Assembly: GCA_026415675.1 (NCBI GenBank)
Contig: JAOAGQ010000060.1
Span: 23,679 to 87,678 of the forward strand
Length of the DNA: 64,000 nt
Direction: 5' to 3'
Source of the DNA: Syntrophorhabdaceae bacterium
Lineage (GTDB): Bacteria > Desulfobacterota > Syntrophorhabdia > Syntrophorhabdales > Syntrophorhabdaceae
Positions 17,096-26,467 of this stretch are shown one piece after another. Below the pieces are notes generated by a model. The model worked only from the letters and a program-made list of their open reading frames with translations, did not search any database and had not been told where the DNA came from. Made by a program: the position numbers and the translations under genes. Numbering within the stretch: position 1 is the stretch's first letter; each line of letters begins with the position of its first letter.

Positions 17096-18919
17096 GTGAA
17101 AAAGATCATGCAGGGTAATGAGGCTATTGCAAGGGGGGCATGGGAGGCAGGGGTATCTTTTGGCAGCGCCTATCCTGGGACACCGAGTAGCGAGATTATG
17201 GCAGAGCTTACAAAATTGGGGGATATTTATACCGAATGGTCCCCCAACGAAAAGGTTGCCGTTGAGGTGGCCCACGGTGCGTCCCTTGCCGGTGCGAGGG
17301 CCATCGCATGTATGAAGCATGTGGGTTTGAACGTGGCGTCAGACCCTTTTATGACCATCTCTTATACCGGGGTGAAAGGGGGGTTTGTGATAGTTGTGGC
17401 AGACGACCCGGGTCAACACAGTTCGCAGAACGAGCAGGATAGCAGGAACTGGACAAGATTTGCGAAAGTTCCGATGCTTGAGCCCTCAGACCCTTGGGAA
17501 TGTAAGGAATTCACAAAACTCGCCTTTGAGATAAGTGAAAGATTCGACACCCCTGTACTTATGAGGAGTGAGACAAGGGTCTCCCATTGTGATTCCCCTG
17601 TGGATATTGGAGAAAGGGTGGTCCCAAATATCGAGATGGGTCTCGATAAGAACGATACCCCGAAACTCGTTATGGTGCCCATGTATGCCCGGGAAAGGAG
17701 AAAACTGGTTGAGAAAAGGACGGACATGCTTTCTGAATACGGGGATGGCGAGTTTCCCTTCAATCTGATGGAGATAAACGACAGTTCAATAGGCTTTATT
17801 ACCTCAGGGGTCTCCTATCTGTACACAAAAGAAGTATTCCCTGAATATTCTTTTCTAAAACTGGGTATGGTATGGCCCCTTCCAAAAATGCTCCTCTCCC
17901 GTTTCTTCAGTAGCGTAAAAAAAGTGGTTGTCGTGGAGGAACTCGACCCGTTTCTTGAAACGGAGATCAAAGCCATGGGTTATAAAATATGGCACGGAAA
18001 GGATCTTATCCCTAACATTGGAGAATTAACCCCTGAGATCATCGAGAGGGTACTGACCAAGGCCATTAAGAAGAAGGCTTATAGAGGCCCTGAGGTGAGG
18101 TTTGATACAAGTCAGCTCCCGAGAAGGCCACCAAACCTCTGCGCAGGATGTTCCCACAGACCCCTCTTCTATATACTCAAAAAACTGGGTGTATTTGTCT
18201 TCGGAGACATAGGTTGTTACGCCCTGGCTGTGGCACCGCCTTTATCAGCGATGCATGCCTCGACTTGCATGGGGGCAGGTGTAGGGGGTGCCTATGGGGC
18301 AGGGAAGGTTTTAGGTAAGGCAGCCCTTGGAAGGGTCTGCTCAGTGATAGGGGATTCTACGTTTCTCCACTCAGGGATCACGCCCCTTATGAATGCGGTA
18401 TACAACGGGGGTTACTCCACAACCATTATCCTTGACAATGGTATAACAGCTATGACAGGCCAGCAGGAACATCCTGGGACAGGTTATACAATACGGGGGG
18501 AGAGGGCAGAGACCGTTGATTACGAAAAACTTGTGAGTTCCCTTGGGGTTAAACATATAAGAAAGGTGAACCCTTACAACTTAGAAGAAACGGAAAAGGT
18601 TGTTAAAGAGGAACTTATGAGGGATGCCCCTTCGGTTATCATAACCGTTAACAGTCCCTGTATGCTTCTCAGGAGGGCCTCCCCTAAAGATAAATTCATC
18701 CATCCGTTCTATACCGTTGACCTCGAGGTGTGCAGGGGCTGCAGGGCATGTCTCGATATAAATTGTCCGGCTATCGCCTGGAGGCCGATAGACGATACAG
18801 AAAAGGGGAGGGAGAAGAGAAAGGGGACGGTATTTATAAATCCTGATCAGTGTGTGGGCTGCGGGATCTGTACCCAGGTGTGCAGGTTCAATGCGATAAT
18901 ACCAGGGGATGAAAAGTAG
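17096..18919 (+). CDS. iorA: Indolepyruvate ferredoxin oxidoreductase alpha subunit
   Basis: A 607-residue thiamine-diphosphate enzyme that oxidatively decarboxylates aryl pyruvates to aryl-acetyl-CoA, reducing ferredoxin. The pyruvate-binding N-terminal domain has SAYPGTPSSEIM, and SQNEQDSRNW follows. The thiamine domain holds LCAGCSHRPLFYIL, FGDIGCYAL and GDSTFLHSGI. Two [4Fe-4S] motifs close the protein: CRGCRACLDINCP and CVGCGICTQVC. The start is GTG 17096. The partner beta subunit (iorB) is normally adjacent but is absent from this window. An IclR regulator and an acyl-CoA ligase follow, suggesting a dedicated aryl- or branched-acid unit. In some anaerobes IorA-like proteins have other 2-oxoacid substrates. 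Confidence 0.93.
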   Translation: MKKIMQGNEAIARGAWEAGVSFGSAYPGTPSSEIMAELTKLGDIYTEWSPNEKVAVEVAHGASLAGARAIACMKHVGLNVASDPFMTISYTGVKGGFVIVVADDPGQHSSQNEQDSRNWTRFAKVPMLEPSDPWECKEFTKLAFEISERFDTPVLMRSETRVSHCDSPVDIGERVVPNIEMGLDKNDTPKLVMVPMYARERRKLVEKRTDMLSEYGDGEFPFNLMEINDSSIGFITSGVSYLYTKEVFPEYSFLKLGMVWPLPKMLLSRFFSSVKKVVVVEELDPFLETEIKAMGYKIWHGKDLIPNIGELTPEIIERVLTKAIKKKAYRGPEVRFDTSQLPRRPPNLCAGCSHRPLFYILKKLGVFVFGDIGCYALAVAPPLSAMHASTCMGAGVGGAYGAGKVLGKAALGRVCSVIGDSTFLHSGITPLMNAVYNGGYSTTIILDNGITAMTGQQEHPGTGYTIRGERAETVDYEKLVSSLGVKHIRKVNPYNLEETEKVVKEELMRDAPSVIITVNSPCMLLRRASPKDKFIHPFYTVDLEVCRGCRACLDINCPAIAWRPIDDTEKGREKRKGTVFINPDQCVGCGICTQVCRFNAIIPGDEK

Positions 18920-18952
18920 GAAAGAGGTATAAAAAGTTTAGAGGAAGAGAAG

Positions 18953-19735
18953 ATGTCAGAATATACAGGCACCGTTCCTGCCGTTGATCAGGCCTCAAGG
19001 ATACTCCTATATCTTGCGAAACACAGTTCAAACAGGGTAAACCTAACCGATATATGTAAGTCCCTCGGCATACATAAGAGCAAGGGCTATTCCATACTCA
19101 ACACGTTGCAGAGATACGGTTTTGTCCAGAAGGATCCAAAGGGGAAGACGTATTCCCTTGGCCTTGGACTACTCTCCCTCTCGAGGAGGGTCCTCGATAA
19201 TTTAAACTATGGGGAGGTTGTCGGACCCTATCTTGAAAATCTTGCCCGAGGCTGCAGAAGCACGGCCCTTTTCGGGCTAATAAATAACGACAATGTCTAT
19301 GTGGTAGCAAGAAAGGAGTGGGAAGAGAATATAAGTGTTACGATAAAACTGGGTTACCGTTTTCATCTGACCCACGGTGCCCATGGAAAGGCCATCGTAT
19401 CTTACCTCCCAAAAGAGGAGGTAGAAAGGATTTTGAGTCAAAAAAGGCTCTTTTTTTATGGTGATACCTCAAAATTCGACAGAAAAAGGCTCGAAAAGGA
19501 CATTATAGAGACTCGAAAGGCAGGTTATGCCTTTGACATGGGGGAGCTCAATCCTGGTATAAATGTAATAGCATCCCCTGTCTTCGATTCCCAGGATAGG
19601 TTATTTGGGACGATCTTCATCATGGGAACATTTCCGGAGAATAAGATCAAAGAGTTTGGTAGTTTGGTTGGGCAAAGTGCAAGGGATTTTTCCCATCTGC
19701 TGGGGGCAAATGTGGATAAGTGTTTCAAACCATGA
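18953..19735 (+). CDS. IclR family transcriptional regulator
   Basis: A 260-residue regulator: an N-terminal winged helix-turn-helix (about 12-75, with LTDICKSLGIHKSKGYSILN) and a C-terminal effector domain (about 85-255, with the family segment HLTHGAHGKAIVSYLP). IclR proteins usually control catabolism of small aromatic or organic acids in response to a pathway ligand. It lies between iorA and an acyl-CoA ligase, 33 bases after iorA, and probably controls that unit. It is a distant paralogue of the IclR protein at 61934-62728. Confidence 0.93.
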   Translation: MSEYTGTVPAVDQASRILLYLAKHSSNRVNLTDICKSLGIHKSKGYSILNTLQRYGFVQKDPKGKTYSLGLGLLSLSRRVLDNLNYGEVVGPYLENLARGCRSTALFGLINNDNVYVVARKEWEENISVTIKLGYRFHLTHGAHGKAIVSYLPKEEVERILSQKRLFFYGDTSKFDRKRLEKDIIETRKAGYAFDMGELNPGINVIASPVFDSQDRLFGTIFIMGTFPENKIKEFGSLVGQSARDFSHLLGANVDKCFKP

Positions 19736-19758
19736 ATTTTTAAAAAAAGGAGGGGGTT

Positions 19759-21342
19759 ATGGGGGATATAAATATCCATATAGGGGAAATGCTTGCAAGA
19801 AACGGTAGGTTATATCCTGACGATACTGCCTTGGTAGAGAGGGTCCCTGGAGAGGGGAAAAGGAGTGTTATAACCTGGAAGGATTTTGATGAAAGGGCAA
19901 ACAGATTTGCCAACGGCCTGATCTCTATGGGGATAAAAAAGGGCGATAAGGTAATGCATCTTATGAACAACTCTATAGATTGGCTTATTGCCTATTTTGG
20001 GATCATTAGGACAGGGGCCTGGGTTGTACCCCTTAACTTCCGTTTTACAAGTGAAGATATAAAATACTGTTCAGATGTGGCCGAAGAGGACATATTTATC
20101 TTTGGTGAAGAGTTTACGCCGAGGATAGAGCCCATAAAAAAAGACCTTACCACCGTAAAAAGGTTCATCTGTGTAGGGGAAAATATTCCCCCCTATGCAG
20201 AGTCTTTCAAAACCGTTCTATCAGCATCAAAACCAACACCCCCTGACGTTGAGATTACATTTAAAGACCCATGCGGTTTATATTTCACCTCGGGCACGAC
20301 AGGTAAGCCAAAACCTATACTCCTAACCCATCTCAATATGGCAAACGCCTCAATTACGGAGTGCATGCACCACTTCCAGAGAAAAGATGATGTTTTTATC
20401 CTTATACCGCCCCTTTACCATACAGGGGCAAAGATGCACTGGTTTGGTAGCCTGATTGTAGGCGGTGCTGCGGTTATACTCAAGGGGGTATCACCAAAGT
20501 GGATTTTCGAGGCGGTAAGTGAAGAGAAGGGAACAATTGTGTGGCTCCTCGTCCCCTGGGCACAGGATATTCTTGTGAATCTCGATAGGGGTGAACTGAG
20601 ACTCGAGGATTACAACCTATCCCAGTGGCGCCTCATGCATATAGGGGCCCAGCCTGTCCCTCCTTCCTTGATTACCCACTGGAGGAAATATTTTCCCCAA
20701 ATGGCGTACGATACGACCTACGGCTTGAGTGAGGCAACAGGCCCGAACTGCGTCCATCTTGGCATTGAAAACACACACAAGGTTGGTGCCATAGGAAGAC
20801 CGGGGTTTAACTGGGAGACCCGAATAGTGGATGAAGATGGCAGGGATGTACCCAAAGGGGCAACGGGGGAACTGATAGTCAGAGGAAACGGTGTAATGAG
20901 GGAATATTATAAAAACCCCGAAGCAACGGCAAAGACATTAAAAGAGGGCTGGCTTTATACAGGGGATATGGCGAGAGAGGATGAGGATGGTTTTATATAT
21001 ATCGTTGACCGTAAAAAAGACGTGATAATCACAGGAGGGGAGAATGTCTTTCCCGTTGAAGTGGAGAACTTTCTCCATACACACCCTGCGGTAAAGGATG
21101 TGGCCGCCATAGGTGTCCCCGATGAGCGGCTCGGGGAGATCGTTGCGGTGGTGATTGATATGGTACCAGGGATGGTTCTTACCGAGGAGGAGATATTTCA
21201 ATACAGTGAAAGGTTACCAAAATACAAGAGACCCCGTAAAGTCTTTTTCGGGGAGGTACCGAGAAACCCAACAGGAAAGATAGAGAAGACAAAGCTGAGA
21301 AAAAAATATATAGGCATGGAACAGGCATTTAAGGTTGAGTAA
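19759..21342 (+). CDS. AMP-forming acyl-CoA synthetase/ligase
   Basis: A 527-residue ANL-family enzyme. The P-loop is LYFTSGTTGKPKPILLTH. Later motifs are YDTTYGLSEATGPN, LYTGDMAREDEDGF, the hinge VDRKKDVIITGGENVFPVEV, and the catalytic lysine in NPTGKIEKTKLRK. It activates a carboxylic acid to an acyl-CoA via an acyl-adenylate. A strong GGAGG precedes the ATG. The acid could be the aryl acetate related to the IorA product, or a medium or long-chain acid; sequence alone does not decide. Confidence 0.9.
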   Translation: MGDINIHIGEMLARNGRLYPDDTALVERVPGEGKRSVITWKDFDERANRFANGLISMGIKKGDKVMHLMNNSIDWLIAYFGIIRTGAWVVPLNFRFTSEDIKYCSDVAEEDIFIFGEEFTPRIEPIKKDLTTVKRFICVGENIPPYAESFKTVLSASKPTPPDVEITFKDPCGLYFTSGTTGKPKPILLTHLNMANASITECMHHFQRKDDVFILIPPLYHTGAKMHWFGSLIVGGAAVILKGVSPKWIFEAVSEEKGTIVWLLVPWAQDILVNLDRGELRLEDYNLSQWRLMHIGAQPVPPSLITHWRKYFPQMAYDTTYGLSEATGPNCVHLGIENTHKVGAIGRPGFNWETRIVDEDGRDVPKGATGELIVRGNGVMREYYKNPEATAKTLKEGWLYTGDMAREDEDGFIYIVDRKKDVIITGGENVFPVEVENFLHTHPAVKDVAAIGVPDERLGEIVAVVIDMVPGMVLTEEEIFQYSERLPKYKRPRKVFFGEVPRNPTGKIEKTKLRKKYIGMEQAFKVE

Positions 21343-21369
21343 TTTATAAGATAAGTTTATACTTGTGCA

Positions 21370-22254
21370 ATGCCCCCTGTACCGAGAAACGCTGCCACCG
21401 TTGTCCTGTTAAAGGATAAAGCCCAGGGAGGTCTCGAGGTTTTTCTTGTTAAGAGACATGAGAAGAGTGTCTTTATGGGTAACAACTATGTCTTCCCTGG
21501 AGGGGTTGTGGACAGGGAAGATTATAACGAGGAGATATTAGAGTTCTGTTCGGGCCTACCGGATGATGAATCAAAAAAAGCCCTCATACCCTTTTATGTA
21601 GCAGGGATAAGGGAGCTATTCGAAGAGGCAGGGGTGTTAATTGCCTATAACAAAGAAGGAAAACCCTTTGTCATAAAAGATGAAGAGACGGCGGAGAGGT
21701 TAAATCGTTACAGGGTGCAACTTCACAGAAAAGAGATCACCATGGGGCAGATTGCAGAGAAAGAAGGTCTGCTCTACGGGATAGACAGGCTCTACCATTT
21801 TGCCCACTGGATTACCCCGGAGGCAAGACCAATCCGTTTCAATACCCATTTTTTTCTCTCCTTCTGCCCCGAGGGACAGATCCCCAGTGCCGATAGAAAA
21901 GAGATCACAGAGGGTTTATGGATAACCCCGTATGATGCACTCGTTGAGAACTTAAGAAAAAAGATTGTGTTAAGCCCCCCTACCCTAAAGATTTTGGAGG
22001 ATATATGCCATCTCAAAAATAAAGAAGAGGCGGTAAGATACGCCTATGATTGCGATAAGACCCCTGTGTTGTCATTGCTTATAAAAATCGGAGGGGTGGA
22101 ATGTCTTATCTTTCCATGGGATCCCGACTACGAGGAGTATAAGTCTGGAAACATCCCACCTTCTGTCCACCACGGAAGGGTATCAACCCCTAAGGACATA
22201 TCAACAAGGGTGATTACGGAAGGGGGTTGTAACATACCCTATTGTAAAGATTAG
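21370..22254 (+). CDS. NUDIX hydrolase, NUDT19/NUDT7-like
   Basis: A 294-residue protein with a split Nudix box. The leading glycines are in YVFPGGVVDRED, and after an insertion of about 35 residues comes AGIRELFEEAGVLI, which carries the metal-binding REXXEE core. This spacing resembles the coenzyme-A-diphosphatase-type members NUDT19 and NUDT7. Placed directly after an acyl-CoA ligase, hydrolysis of CoA or acyl-CoA derivatives is a reasonable guess. The C terminus has no known extra domain. Confidence 0.8.
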   Translation: MPPVPRNAATVVLLKDKAQGGLEVFLVKRHEKSVFMGNNYVFPGGVVDREDYNEEILEFCSGLPDDESKKALIPFYVAGIRELFEEAGVLIAYNKEGKPFVIKDEETAERLNRYRVQLHRKEITMGQIAEKEGLLYGIDRLYHFAHWITPEARPIRFNTHFFLSFCPEGQIPSADRKEITEGLWITPYDALVENLRKKIVLSPPTLKILEDICHLKNKEEAVRYAYDCDKTPVLSLLIKIGGVECLIFPWDPDYEEYKSGNIPPSVHHGRVSTPKDISTRVITEGGCNIPYCKD

Positions 22255-22540
22255 CAAATAGGCGGGATGGCAACCTATAAATTATGCCTATAAAAAAGGA
22301 GAAGCCACGGTTTAACACCGTGGCGAGCTGGTTGGCGATTACGGGGGGGGGAGTGCCTGAACCAGCCTACAAATATTATATAGTAAAATTTAAAAATGTC
22401 AATATTTCTTTATCCCTTTTTTTGTCCCTCTTTAATGATGACAAAAAAATTTCTATATCTTTGAATTGACAAGGAAAAGACAAAATGGTAAGAATATCAC
22501 TCAATCGATTTTATAGTTTTGGAAGTGGAACCTGTAAAAA
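22255..22540 (+). other. Intergenic region with three successive stem-loops upstream of thrS
   Basis: This 286-base gap holds three inverted repeats in a row: ATAGGC/GCCTAT (22258-22263, 22286-22291), GCCACGG/CCGTGGC with a 7-base loop (22304-22310, 22318-22324), and GCTGGTTGGC/GCCTGAACCAGC with a two-base bulge (22327-22336, 22355-22366). The third loop contains nine consecutive G (22343-22351). No T-tract follows the stems, so this is not a simple terminator. A 61-codon frame (22284-22469) runs through it but has an AT-rich, low-complexity second half. I see no T-box consensus and cannot assign a riboswitch class. Possible readings: a thrS leader, a small RNA, or a repeated extragenic element. 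Confidence 0.45.
22466..22494 (+). promoter_or_regulatory. Candidate thrS promoter
   Basis: TTGACA (22466-22471), 17 bases, then TAAGAA (22489-22494). The -35 is perfect and the -10 weak. The predicted start lies about 40 bases before thrS, downstream of the hairpin cluster. If used, the hairpins would not be part of the thrS mRNA. Confidence 0.45.
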
Positions 22541-24280
22541 ATGGCAGGAGATAACGTTTTGGAGAAACAGGAAGAACTCGATATATTGAGACATAGCGCA
22601 TCCCATCTGATGGCGCAGGCTGTCAAAGAACTCTATCCAGGGGTAAAGATAGCGATTGGACCTTCCATAGAGAATGGTTTTTACTATGACTTTGATTATG
22701 ACCCAGGATTCACCGAGGAGGACCTTAAAAAGATAGAAGAACGGATGATGGAGATCGCAAAAAGAGATTTGCCCATTGTCAAAAAGGTTGTAAGAAAGGA
22801 TGATGCCCTGGAGTTCTTCAATAAGATGGGGGAGGTTTATAAGGTAGAACTCTTGCAGGATATAGAGGATGATGAGGTTACTCTCTATACACAGGGTGAT
22901 TTTACGGACCTCTGTAGGGGACCCCATGTTCCTTCCACGGCCTATATAAAGGCATTCAAACTCCTATCCCTTGCCGGTGCCTACTGGAAGGGAAACGAGA
23001 AGAATAAGATGCTCACAAGGATTTACGGCACTGCCTTTTCTGACAGGGAATCCCTCGAGAGGTACCTCAATTTCCTTGAAGAGGTTAAGAAAAGAGACCA
23101 TAGAAGACTCGGGAAAGAACTCGACCTCTTCAGTATTTCAGAAGAGGTTGGGGCAGGACTTGTCATCTACCATCCGAAAGGGGCGATTCTCAGATATCTC
23201 CTTGAGGATTTTGAAAGGAAGGAACACTTAAAGAGGGGATACCAGTTTGTATATGGTCCCCATATCCTAAAACTCGATATGTGGAAACGGTCGGGCCATT
23301 TTGAAAATTACAGAGAAAATATGTATTTTACAAAGATAGATGATGTGGATTACGGTATCAAACCGATGAACTGCCTATCCCATATTATGGTTTATAGATC
23401 AGAAATAAGAAGCTATCGGGACCTCCCCTTACGATATTTTGAACTCGGGACAGTGAACAGACACGAAAAGTCCGGGGTCCTCCATGGCCTATTGAGGGTC
23501 AGGGAATTTACCCAGGATGATGCCCATATCTTTTTAAGGCAGGATCAACTATACGAAGAGATAAAGAACATCATCGATTTCATAAGGGATACGATGAAAA
23601 TCTTCGGTTTTGAGTATGAGATGGAGATCAGCACAAGACCGGAAAAGTTTATAGGTAGCCTCGAAGATTGGGACAAAGCGGAAAACATACTGAAGGATGT
23701 CTTGAAGGGAGAGGGTATACCCTTTGATTTGAATATAGGGGATGGGGCATTCTACGGGCCAAAAATAGATGTGAAGCTGAAAGACGCCATAGGGAGAAAA
23801 TGGCAATGCGCTACCATTCAGTGTGATTTTGCCCTTCCCGAGAGGTTTGACCTCTATTATGTGGATCATGACGGAAAGAGAAAAAAACCCGTTATGCTCC
23901 ACAGGGTGATCCTCGGTGCCTTAGAGAGGTTTATAGGTATCTTGATTGAGCACTACGGGGGGAAATTTCCTGTATGGCTCTCCCCTGTCCAGGTTGTTTT
24001 GATGAATATCACCGAAGAGCAGATAGAATATGTTAAGAGAGTCTACGGGAGAATGGTTGATGAGGGTTTGAGGGTAGAACTCGACGTCAGGAACGAAAAG
24101 CTTGGTCTCAAGATAAGAGAGGGTATAGTAAAAAAGGTTCCCTACATGGCAATATCAGGAAAAAGGGAGATGGAAAAAGAGACTCTTACGGTCAGGATGA
24201 GGGACGGGGAAGAATTAAAGGATATAAAGGTTGAGGATTTTATATGGAGAGTAAAGGAAGATAACAGGTTGAGGAGGTGA
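22541..24280 (+). CDS. thrS: Threonyl-tRNA synthetase, lacking the TGS domain
   Basis: A 579-residue class II synthetase. The editing domain is present, with HSASH (H18, H22) and CRGPH. The catalytic core has the zinc ligands in MNCLSH, a histidine in the HGLLRVREF motif 2 region, and another in [15 protein letters not shown] (motif 3). The anticodon-binding domain follows. The N-terminal TGS domain of about 60 residues, normal in bacterial ThrRS, is missing, and no TGS-like frame is visible upstream. It heads the classic thrS-infC-rpmI-rplT-pheS-pheT operon. Its stop overlaps the infC ribosome-binding site. Confidence 0.96.
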   Translation: MAGDNVLEKQEELDILRHSASHLMAQAVKELYPGVKIAIGPSIENGFYYDFDYDPGFTEEDLKKIEERMMEIAKRDLPIVKKVVRKDDALEFFNKMGEVYKVELLQDIEDDEVTLYTQGDFTDLCRGPHVPSTAYIKAFKLLSLAGAYWKGNEKNKMLTRIYGTAFSDRESLERYLNFLEEVKKRDHRRLGKELDLFSISEEVGAGLVIYHPKGAILRYLLEDFERKEHLKRGYQFVYGPHILKLDMWKRSGHFENYRENMYFTKIDDVDYGIKPMNCLSHIMVYRSEIRSYRDLPLRYFELGTVNRHEKSGVLHGLLRVREFTQDDAHIFLRQDQLYEEIKNIIDFIRDTMKIFGFEYEMEISTRPEKFIGSLEDWDKAENILKDVLKGEGIPFDLNIGDGAFYGPKIDVKLKDAIGRKWQCATIQCDFALPERFDLYYVDHDGKRKKPVMLHRVILGALERFIGILIEHYGGKFPVWLSPVQVVLMNITEEQIEYVKRVYGRMVDEGLRVELDVRNEKLGLKIREGIVKKVPYMAISGKREMEKETLTVRMRDGEELKDIKVEDFIWRVKEDNRLRR

Positions 24281-24285
24281 GTTTT

Positions 24286-24804
24286 ATTGTCAAGGATAGT
24301 ATAAAGGATATAAACATAAACGAAAAGATAAGGGTGCATGAGGTAAGGTTAATCGATGAGAACGGGAAGCAGCTCGGGATAGTCCCAACCCATGAGGCAA
24401 TAAAAATCGCCAGGGAGCATGGGCTTGATCTCGTTGAGGTTGCTTCAAAGACAAACCCTCCTGTCTGTAAGATTATGGATTACGGTAAATATAAATACCA
24501 GATCGCAAAAAAGGCGCAGGAGGCAAAAAAGAAACAGACCGTCATCCAGGTAAAGGAGATGAAGCTCGGTTTGAAAATAGAGGACCACGACCTCACCTTC
24601 AAGATTAAACATATAAGGGAATTTCTTGAGGATGAAAACAAGGTGAAGGTCATCATCATGTTCAAGGGCAGGGAGATATTCCATGTGGATATGGGAGAAA
24701 AGCTCGCCCAGAAGATCATAGATGGAGTAAAGGATGTGGGTGAACTGGAGCAGAAGCCGAAATTTGACGGAAGAAATATTGTGATGGTGTTCGCCCCAAT
24801 ATAA
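24286..24804 (+). CDS. infC: Translation initiation factor IF-3, probable ATT start
   Basis: A 172-residue IF-3 with both domains: the N-domain segment RLIDENGKQLGIVPTHEAI and the C-domain segment KIEDHDLTFKIKHIREFLED. IF-3 binds the 30S subunit and enforces start-codon choice. I place the start at ATT 24286. GAGGAGGT (24271-24278) sits seven bases before it, whereas the in-frame GTG at 24277 lies within that Shine-Dalgarno sequence. AUU starts on infC are known in enterobacteria, where they allow IF-3 to limit its own synthesis. With the GTG start the protein would be three residues longer. Confidence 0.93.
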   Translation: MVKDSIKDININEKIRVHEVRLIDENGKQLGIVPTHEAIKIAREHGLDLVEVASKTNPPVCKIMDYGKYKYQIAKKAQEAKKKQTVIQVKEMKLGLKIEDHDLTFKIKHIREFLEDENKVKVIIMFKGREIFHVDMGEKLAQKIIDGVKDVGELEQKPKFDGRNIVMVFAPI

Positions 24805-24821
24805 ATTAAAAGGAGAGAGTT

Positions 24822-25019
24822 ATGCCTAAGTTAAAATCACATAGAGGACTGGCAAAGAGGGTAAAGGTGACGGCCACAGGGAAGATTATGAGGTCTAAGG
24901 CCTATCATAGCCATCTCCTCTCATCTAAAACCCCTAAAATGAAGAGAAGATTATCAAAACCTGATAAGGTTCACCCTGCAGATGCAAAGAGAATAAAGAA
25001 TCTCATTCCTTATTTATAA
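24822..25019 (+). CDS. rpmI: 50S ribosomal protein L35
   Basis: A 65-residue, highly basic protein. It starts MPKLKSHRGLAKRVKVTATG and has the HLLSSKTPKMKRRL segment typical of L35. AGGAGAG lies just before the ATG. It is located between infC and rplT as in most bacteria, where the three genes are commonly co-regulated by L20 binding to the mRNA; such a site was not identified here. Confidence 0.97.
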   Translation: MPKLKSHRGLAKRVKVTATGKIMRSKAYHSHLLSSKTPKMKRRLSKPDKVHPADAKRIKNLIPYL

Positions 25020-25047
25020 AATGTAAAAATGTAAAAGAGGTGTAAAA

Positions 25048-25404
25048 ATGCCAAGGGCAAAAAGAGGATTCAAAGCGAGAAGAAGAAGAAAAAAGATTTT
25101 AAAGCTTGCGAAAGGGATGTACGCAAGTAGAAGGACGACCTACAGTGTGGCAAAAAGGGCTGTTTTTAAGTCTTTGAGCTATGCTTATAAAGACAGAAGG
25201 TTGGAAAAGAGGGACTTCAGGTCTCTATGGATCGTAAGGATCAATGCCGCTTGCAGGGCCCATGGCCTATCATACAGCAGGTTTATTAACGGCTTAAAGA
25301 TCGCAAACATAGGTTTGAACAGGAAATCCTTAGCCGAGATGGCGGCAAAGGATCCGATAGGTTTTGAGGCGGTAATTGCAAAGGTAAAGCAGGTGCTTCC
25401 ATAA
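25048..25404 (+). CDS. rplT: 50S ribosomal protein L20
   Basis: A 118-residue protein. The long basic N-terminal tail ([20 protein letters not shown]) and the globular C-domain ([20 protein letters not shown]) are the L20 signature. L20 binds 23S rRNA early in 50S assembly and often represses its own operon. The 28-base spacer before it contains the repeated pieces ATGTAAAA and GTGTAAAA around an AGAGG ribosome-binding site. Confidence 0.97.
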   Translation: MPRAKRGFKARRRRKKILKLAKGMYASRRTTYSVAKRAVFKSLSYAYKDRRLEKRDFRSLWIVRINAACRAHGLSYSRFINGLKIANIGLNRKSLAEMAAKDPIGFEAVIAKVKQVLP

Positions 25405-25447
25405 ATCTGATGAATCTAAGGCGGGCTTAAAAGAGGGTTTGGATTAA

Positions 25448-26458
25448 ATGGAGTTAGGGTCAATAAGGACAAAGATAGAGCAGGAATTATCATCGGTTAA
25501 GGATCTATCATCTTTAAATCAGTTTAGAATCGCCATACTGGGTAGGAAAGGACTTTTCTCAGAGTTGATAGAGAGACTCAAATCCCTCGACAAGGAGGAG
25601 AGGAGAAATTACGGTAGAGAGATAAATGAATTAAAGTTATGGGCAGAAGAGAAGGTTGAGGAGTTAAAGACCCATTTTGAGATGGAAGAGAAGAGGAGGA
25701 AAGAACTTGCCTCCTGGATAGATGTGACAATGCCCGGGGCGATACCCATTGTGGGAAGAAGCCATCCTTTGACCCAGACCCTTGAAGAGATCGTGAAGAT
25801 ATTCACATCTCTCGGGTTTTCGGTGGCAGAGGGGCCTGATATTGAGTATGATTATTATAACTTTGAGGCCTTGAATATCCCGAAGGACCACCCTGCCAGG
25901 GACATGCAAGATACTTTCTATGTGAGACCCGGGGTTGTCCTTAGAACCCATACGTCCCCCGTTCAGATAAGAACAATGGAATCCCATCTCCCCCCGGTGA
26001 AGATCATAGCTCCTGGTGCAGTCTACAGGTGTGATAACGACATATCCCATACCCCCATGTTTCATCAGGTGGAAGGGCTTATGGTGGATAAACATATTAG
26101 GTTTTCTGACCTGAAGGGGATCCTCACTGTTTTTATCCACGAGATGTTCGGAGAGAAAACACCCCTTCGTTTCAGGCCGAGCTATTTCCCCTTTACAGAA
26201 CCATCGGCAGAAGTGGATATAGGATGTGTGATCTGTCAGGGGAGTGGTTGCAGGGTCTGCAAAAACACAGGTTGGCTCGAGATACTCGGTTCCGGTATGG
26301 TCCATCCCCAGGTTTTCAGGATAGTAGGATATGATCCGGAAGAAATAACGGGCTTTGCCTTCGGGATGGGCGTTGAGAGAATCGCCATGCTAAAGTTCGG
26401 CATAGATGATATCAGACAATTCTACTATAACGATATGAGATTTCTATCACAGTTTTGA
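25448..26458 (+). CDS. pheS: Phenylalanyl-tRNA synthetase alpha subunit
   Basis: A 336-residue class IIc catalytic subunit. The N-terminal coiled-coil arm (about 1-90) is followed by the catalytic domain with [19 protein letters not shown], motif 2 around [20 protein letters not shown], and motif 3 [31 protein letters not shown] cysteine cluster in the C-terminal part is a regular feature of this subunit in many bacteria. pheT follows after 9 bases. The heterotetramer charges tRNA-Phe. Confidence 0.97.
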   Translation: MELGSIRTKIEQELSSVKDLSSLNQFRIAILGRKGLFSELIERLKSLDKEERRNYGREINELKLWAEEKVEELKTHFEMEEKRRKELASWIDVTMPGAIPIVGRSHPLTQTLEEIVKIFTSLGFSVAEGPDIEYDYYNFEALNIPKDHPARDMQDTFYVRPGVVLRTHTSPVQIRTMESHLPPVKIIAPGAVYRCDNDISHTPMFHQVEGLMVDKHIRFSDLKGILTVFIHEMFGEKTPLRFRPSYFPFTEPSAEVDIGCVICQGSGCRVCKNTGWLEILGSGMVHPQVFRIVGYDPEEITGFAFGMGVERIAMLKFGIDDIRQFYYNDMRFLSQF

Positions 26459-26467
26459 GGTTGGACA

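Noticed and set aside
22284..22469. 61-codon frame upstream of thrS as a real protein
   Set aside because: The second half is low-complexity and AT-rich, and the first half coincides with RNA stem-loops. It is kept as part of the structured region instead.
22255..22540. T-box riboswitch controlling thrS
   Set aside because: No AGGGTGG-type T-box consensus or terminator/antiterminator pair was found in the region.
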